NCBI RefSeq assembly: GCF_018613855.1 | Contig: NZ_JAGGPK010000029.1 | Location: 1-64,000 of the forward strand | Direction: 5' to 3' | Source: Arthrobacter sp. ISL-30 | Lineage (GTDB): Bacteria > Actinomycetota > Actinomycetes > Actinomycetales > Micrococcaceae | Length of the DNA: 64,000 nt | In this document: positions 60,222 through 64,000 of the stretch, piece by piece | Layout: every line of letters begins with the position of its first letter | Position numbering within the stretch: the first letter of the stretch is position 1 | The notes under the pieces: model-generated | The model's database searches: none | What the model saw: the letters and a program-made list of their open reading frames with translations, nothing else | What the model was told of the DNA's origin: nothing | Position numbers and translations under genes: made by a program

Positions 60222-61457
60222 ATGACCTCCCCCGGCACGGCAGCAACCCGCCGATCCCCTGCCCTGCGTGAAGGCTCACAAAGGCTGACAGGCATCGATG
60301 CCGCACGGGGACTCGCACTACTGGGCATGATGGCAACCCACCTCATGGCAACGTTTGGGAGGGACCTCCTACTGACGCCCACCTGGGTGGGCCTTGCGTT
60401 TTCGGGAAGGGCAGCGGCGTTATTCGCCGTCCTGGCTGGCGTAGGACTAGCGTTGTCGACCGGACGGGAACAGCCGCGGACCGGCCCGGAGCTTTCGGCG
60501 GCCCGCAGGGGCATCGCGGCGAGAGCCCTCGTGATCGCGCTTGTGGGCCTGCTGCTGGGCGGCCTGGAAGTGAACATTGCCGTTATCCTGGTCCACTACG
60601 CTGTGCTGTTCCTCTGTGTGCTGCCGTTCATCGGCATTGGTGTTCGGGCGCTGTGCGCATGGGCGGCAGGCTGGGTGCTGCTTTCGCCCCTCCTGGCCTA
60701 CCTCGTGCGTCCCTGGCTCCTCGAAACAGGAACGCCCCTGCGCCTGGGGCACAACCCGAACCTTGAGGATTTCCAGACTCCCGGAAAACTAGTGGCGGAC
60801 CTGTTCTTCACTGGCTATTACCCGGTTTTCCAGTGGTTGTCGTATTTGCTGATTGGCCTGGTGATCGGCAGGCTCGCCCTGACGGCGTCGGCCGTGCAGC
60901 TCATCCTCCTGGCCGGCGGGATGGTTGTAGCCGCTGGCGCCAAAATCCTTGGCACGCTGGCCCTCGATGAGTGGGGAGGCAGGGAGGCGCTTCATGCCAT
61001 CCAGGAAGATCCCTCATTTCCGCTGGACAGCCTGCTGCAGGTCAACCTGACAGGCGTCGAGCAGTCCGGATCGGGGTGGTGGCTTGCAACCAGCGCGCCG
61101 CACTCTGGCACCACACTGGACCTGCTTCACACGTCAGGAGTCGCCGCCGCCGTCATTGGGCTGTGCCTGCTGATCGCGCGGCTAGGCGAATGGCTCAACC
61201 TGAACCTGCTGCTGCCGTTCAGCGGACCGGGCGCCATGACCCTGTCCCTGTATTCGGCCCATGTCTGGCTGGTGGCTGCGATGTACGGGCAGCCCCTGCC
61301 GATCGGCTGGACTGAGGAAGGAATGTACCTCGCCCAGGCCCTGCCTGCAGTCGGAATTGGCATCCTGTTCGCCGTCCTGGGCTGGCGAGGTCCTCTAGAA
61401 CAGCTGGCGCACTCTGCGTCGCAGCTTGCCCGCTACCGGCGCGTCGGCGTCGGCTGA
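60222..61457 (+). CDS. Membrane acyltransferase-like protein (heparan-glucosaminide acetyltransferase/DUF418 type)
   Basis: A 411-aa integral membrane protein of about ten spans. The opening RLTGIDAARGLALLGMMATH and later GRAAALFAVLAGVGLALSTG match the catalytic and membrane layout of DUF1624/DUF418-type proteins, which are distantly related to acyltransferase 3 enzymes. Substrate and role are unknown; acylation of a cell-envelope component is a reasonable guess. Its 3' end overlaps the convergent small membrane protein gene by 25 bp. Confidence 0.78.
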   Translation: MTSPGTAATRRSPALREGSQRLTGIDAARGLALLGMMATHLMATFGRDLLLTPTWVGLAFSGRAAALFAVLAGVGLALSTGREQPRTGPELSAARRGIAARALVIALVGLLLGGLEVNIAVILVHYAVLFLCVLPFIGIGVRALCAWAAGWVLLSPLLAYLVRPWLLETGTPLRLGHNPNLEDFQTPGKLVADLFFTGYYPVFQWLSYLLIGLVIGRLALTASAVQLILLAGGMVVAAGAKILGTLALDEWGGREALHAIQEDPSFPLDSLLQVNLTGVEQSGSGWWLATSAPHSGTTLDLLHTSGVAAAVIGLCLLIARLGEWLNLNLLLPFSGPGAMTLSLYSAHVWLVAAMYGQPLPIGWTEEGMYLAQALPAVGIGILFAVLGWRGPLEQLAHSASQLARYRRVGVG

Positions 61458-61921
61458 GAGCGGAACAGGCGAACGGCGTCACGCATTGAGGCCCGGGCAC
61501 GCTTACGGTCCCCGGAAGCGTCGTAGGCGCAGCTGAGGCGGAACCAGCTTCTCCAGTCTTCGGGGGCTGCCTCGGCTTCAATCCGGTATTTGTCGAATTC
61601 GGCGTCGGCGGCTTCCCGAACGATGCGGCCGCCGGGCGTGCGCGGCAGGGTATCCTCCGGCAGGCCCCCCTCGGCCTCCAGGACTTTGGCCATTTGCTCG
61701 GTCCGGGCGCCGAACAGCAGCTCCCGGATGAGCGCCCATGCGCCGATGACGGGCAGGACGAGGTAGGCGGCGCCGATGGCCTTGGCCACCGGCTCGGGGT
61801 CGCCGAGAAGCAGCACCGAACGCTGGAAGGACACCACAAGGTACAGCACCAGGAGCAGCGTCACAGCGCCCACCCAGATTTTGGTCCGGTTCTTTTTCAG
61901 GCCGGTCCAGAATTTTCCCAT
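61433..61921 (-). CDS. Hypothetical membrane protein with a TPR-like tail
   Basis: A 162-aa protein with two membrane spans near the N-terminus (WVGAVTLLLVLYLVVSFQRS; AAYLVLPVIGAWALIRELLF) and a soluble helical tail (SWFRLSCAYDASGDRKRARA) with a TPR-like pattern of about one repeat. I cannot name a family. It starts 5 bp after the dapB stop and probably shares its transcript. Orthologues with dapB in Micrococcales would support it. Confidence 0.7.
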   Translation of the reverse strand: MGKFWTGLKKNRTKIWVGAVTLLLVLYLVVSFQRSVLLLGDPEPVAKAIGAAYLVLPVIGAWALIRELLFGARTEQMAKVLEAEGGLPEDTLPRTPGGRIVREAADAEFDKYRIEAEAAPEDWRSWFRLSCAYDASGDRKRARASMRDAVRLFRSQPTPTRR

Positions 61922-61926
61922 GGCCG

Positions 61927-62685
61927 TCAGATCCCGAGGTCCAGGTAGCCGTCGAGTCCGACGGTGAGGCCGGGGTGTGAGGCGACGTTTCGCAGGCCCA
62001 GCAGGACGCCGGGCATGAAGGAGGCGCGGTCGAAGGAGTCGTGCCGGAAGGTCAACTGCTCTCCGGGACCGCCCAAGAGGACCTCTTGGTGGGCCACAAG
62101 GCCGCGAAGGCGCACGCTGTGCACCCGAACGCCGTCGACGTCGCAGCCTCGAGCCCCGGCAAGGGACTTTTCCGTGGCGTCCGGGCTTGCGGGCATGCCC
62201 GCCTCCTGCCGTACGGCTGAAATCAGCTGCGCCGTCCGTACTGCCGTGCCCGAGGGAGCGTCCACCTTGCTGGGGTGGTGCAGTTCGATGATCTCGACCG
62301 ATTCAAAGTACTTGGAGGCCTTGGCGGCGAAGGCGGAGGCGAGAACCGACCCCAGGGCGAAGTTGGGGGCGATGAGGACTCCGGTACCGGGGTTTGCGGC
62401 GAGGGTGGCCTCCAGCGAGGAGAGGCGTGCTGCATCCCAGCCCGTAGTGCCCACTACCGAGTGGATGCCATGTTCGACGGCGAACCGGACGTTGTCTTCA
62501 GTGCTGTCCGGAACAGTAAGGTCAACAATGTAGCGGGCGCCGGCGTCGAGGAGTCCTTCAAGGGAATCGCCGCGGCCAAGGGCGGCCACAAGCTTCATGT
62601 CTGCGGCAGCTTCCACAGCCTTGACGGCCTCGCTTCCCATGCGCCCGTTGGCGCCCAGCACTGCCACTGCAAGTTGTTCGGTCAT
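61927..62685 (-). CDS. dapB: 4-hydroxy-tetrahydrodipicolinate reductase
   Basis: NAD(P)H-dependent second step of DAP synthesis. The 252-aa protein has the Rossmann motif VAVLGANGRMGSEAVKAVE, DLTVPDSTEDNVRFAVEHGI, the catalytic ELHHPSKVDAPSGTA and a TGLLIAPNF-type VLIAPNFALGSVL. Start ATG 62685 (MTEQLAVAVLG); the longer frame upstream is not supported. dapA is 3 kb to the left. Confidence 0.95.
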   Translation of the reverse strand: MTEQLAVAVLGANGRMGSEAVKAVEAAADMKLVAALGRGDSLEGLLDAGARYIVDLTVPDSTEDNVRFAVEHGIHSVVGTTGWDAARLSSLEATLAANPGTGVLIAPNFALGSVLASAFAAKASKYFESVEIIELHHPSKVDAPSGTAVRTAQLISAVRQEAGMPASPDATEKSLAGARGCDVDGVRVHSVRLRGLVAHQEVLLGGPGEQLTFRHDSFDRASFMPGVLLGLRNVASHPGLTVGLDGYLDLGI

Positions 62686-62776
62686 GCCGTTAACCCTACC
62701 GCCGGGCCGGACCCGGGCCGGAACCGGGTCATCGGATGACGGCACCAGGACGAAAGTCACGGATGACGCGCAGCGC

Positions 62777-63232
62777 CTACTCCCCTGCGCCCACCCATTC
62801 GACCGTGCCGTCGCTGAAGAACTGTTCCTTCCAGATGGGCACCTCCGCCTTGATGAGGTCCACAAGTTCGGCGCAGACAGCGAAGGCCTGGCCGCGATGG
62901 GCGGCTGACACTGCGCAGACCAGCGCGGGATCGCCAATTTCGAGCATGCCGATGCGGTGGGCGGCCCAGATCCTTACCGGCTGGCTGGCCTCGCCGGAGT
63001 GCTCGTTCACCAGCCGGGTGACGACGTCGCTCATCACCTGGTGTGCGGTGGGGTGGGCGCTGTAGCTGAGCCGGTCCACTGCCTTTCCGGCGTCATGGTT
63101 GCGGACGACGCCGCTGAAGCTGACAACGGCGCCCGCCGTCTCGGATTCGACGGCTGCTATGGCCTGGTCGACAGAGATGGGTTCAGCGCTGAGCACTGCG
63201 CTGACCACCTCGAAATCGGTTCTAGTGCCCAT
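62777..63232 (-). CDS. moaE: Molybdopterin synthase catalytic subunit MoaE
   Basis: Inserts dithiolene sulfur into precursor Z with MoaD. The 151-aa protein has GAVVSFSGVVRNHDAGKAVD, LSYSAHPTAHQVMSDVVTRL and the end PIWKEQFFSDGTVEWVG. MoaD is not in the window. The start ATG 63232 overlaps the mog stop by 11 bases. Confidence 0.94.
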   Translation of the reverse strand: MGTRTDFEVVSAVLSAEPISVDQAIAAVESETAGAVVSFSGVVRNHDAGKAVDRLSYSAHPTAHQVMSDVVTRLVNEHSGEASQPVRIWAAHRIGMLEIGDPALVCAVSAAHRGQAFAVCAELVDLIKAEVPIWKEQFFSDGTVEWVGAGE

Positions 63233-63725
63233 GGCTTCCTTCCAGTTGCTCGCAGAGGTGCCCGATCACGGGATCCAGGACCGACAAGCCATCCATGACG
63301 CCTTTCGGTGACCCCGGCAGGTTGATGATGAAGGTTTTGCCGGATGCCCCGGCGTGGCCGCGGCTCAGCATGGCCAATGGTGTCTTGGCCGAGCCATGCC
63401 GCCGAATACCTTCCATGATCCCCGGTATTTCGCGGTCCAGGAGTGGTAGGGTCATTTCCGGCGTGCGGTCATCGGGACTCAGTCCGGTCCCGCCGCTGGT
63501 AATCACGACGGCGGGTTCCTGCGTCAGGAACGCACGGATGGCCGCTCCCACAGGTTCCCCGTCCGGCACCACCATGACGGGGAACGTTTCGTAGCCATGT
63601 TCGGTGAGCCAGTCCACGATCACCGGCCCGGTCTCGTCCTGATAGATCCCGGCCGCGGCCCGCGTAGAGGCGATGACGACGCCGGCCTTCCGGGGACTAT
63701 GGGAGTGGGGTTCGCAGCCGGTCAA
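63222..63725 (-). CDS. mog: Molybdopterin adenylyltransferase / MogA-like protein
   Basis: Adenylylates molybdopterin before molybdenum insertion. The 167-aa protein shows the MoCF motifs [20 protein letters not shown] and [19 protein letters not shown]. Start TTG 63725 ([10 protein letters not shown]) overlaps the moaC stop (TTGA); the longer frame upstream is antisense-like. The motif GSPKG near the end is expected. Alternatively it is MoaB-like; both are the same fold and activity. Confidence 0.92.
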   Translation of the reverse strand: MTGCEPHSHSPRKAGVVIASTRAAAGIYQDETGPVIVDWLTEHGYETFPVMVVPDGEPVGAAIRAFLTQEPAVVITSGGTGLSPDDRTPEMTLPLLDREIPGIMEGIRRHGSAKTPLAMLSRGHAGASGKTFIINLPGSPKGVMDGLSVLDPVIGHLCEQLEGSHGH

Positions 63726-64000
63726 TGCCTGTCGCCTTCGCCCAGGCTCCAGTCGCCACTCTTGCCGCCGCTCTTCGCGAGCACTTGCACGTCGTTGATA
63801 ACGGCGTGCTTGTCCACGGCCTTGATCATGTCGTACACGCTCAGGGCGGCCACGGAAGCAGCGGTCAGGGCTTCCATCTCGACGCCGGTCACGCCCTTGG
63901 TCTTCACCGTGGCAAGGATTTCGACGGAGTCTGCGTCCACCCGAAAGTCGATGGTGACTTTGGACAGTGGCAGCGGGTGGCACAGCGGAATCAGCTCGGG
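63722..64000 (-). CDS. moaC: Cyclic pyranopterin monophosphate synthase MoaC (5' end cut off)
   Basis: The window ends in the reading frame, so only the last 92 codons are here. They read [20 protein letters not shown] and [20 protein letters not shown], conserved MoaC segments. The tail [10 protein letters not shown] overlaps the mog start. Function: pterin ring rearrangement in molybdopterin synthesis. The start codon lies to the right of the window edge. Confidence 0.93.
   Translation of the reverse strand, partial: PELIPLCHPLPLSKVTIDFRVDADSVEILATVKTKGVTGVEMEALTAASVAALSVYDMIKAVDKHAVINDVQVLAKSGGKSGDWSLGEGDRH

Overview
The window is a gene-dense, GC-rich chromosomal segment from an actinobacterium, most likely an Arthrobacter-type member of the Micrococcaceae. 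The evidence is a mycothiol-dependent isomerase-type gene, a PriA-type HisA, a ClgR-type regulator beside pgsA and cinA, a DUF3046 gene beside recA/recX, RNase J beside ftsK and dapA, mycobacterial-type LexA boxes, and A/P/E/K-rich tails on IF3 and L20. I see no phage, insertion sequence, CRISPR array or plasmid gene; this is core chromosome with a few accessory genes. Genus-level assignment is inference.

Layout, left to right. 1-340: what looks like the promoter and leader of a ribosomal RNA operon reading left out of the window. 0.3-7.9 kb: tyrS, a HelD/HelR-type RNA polymerase-clearing helicase, a GNAT acetyltransferase, a divergent alkylation-repair pair (Aag-type glycosylase and an Ada-AlkA fusion), and a mycothiol-dependent isomerase-like gene. 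7.9-16.7 kb: the complete arginine cluster argCJBDFRGH on the minus strand, mostly with overlapping start and stop codons, and candidate ARG boxes in front of argC. 16.9-30.3 kb: a desaturase with a hairpin at its start codon, quinone oxidoreductase, pheST, a small HExxH protein with a SIMPL protein, pcp, a LexA-boxed radical SAM gene, NUDIX, an MFS pump, a CDF transporter, a GlsB-type membrane protein and a TrmH-type methyltransferase. 30.3-32.6 kb: infC-rpmI-rplT, with infC apparently starting at ATT. 32.7-38.9 kb: DUF1844, MFS, SseB-like, and the histidine cluster hisC-hisB-hisH-(52-aa membrane protein)-priA.

38.9-52 kb is rich in DNA repair: a LysM cell-division-inhibitor-like gene divergent from lexA, a DinG-type helicase, HflX, a methyltransferase, dapF, miaA, miaB, recX, recA, DUF3046, a MarR regulator and a ClgR-like regulator. 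52-64 kb: cinA, pgsA, ftsK, rnj, dapA, a nitrilase-family gene, a LexA-boxed DUF222/13E12-like short gene, a membrane acyltransferase-like gene, a small membrane protein, dapB, and the molybdopterin genes moaE, mog and (cut by the window edge) moaC.

The main unifying signal is an SOS network. Five LexA-type boxes (24702, 39347, 39414, 50474, 60137) sit in front of the radical SAM gene, the LysM gene, lexA, recA and the DUF222-like gene. At 24702 and 60137 the box lies between or over the -35 and -10 elements, and the inferred transcription start falls on the start ATG, suggesting leaderless SOS transcripts. Other points of interest are a 29-bp-arm palindrome that supplies the stop codons of two convergent genes, direct repeats between the two alkylation-repair genes, a stem covering the only ribosome-binding-like sequence of the desaturase, and a 15-bp coding minisatellite in infC.
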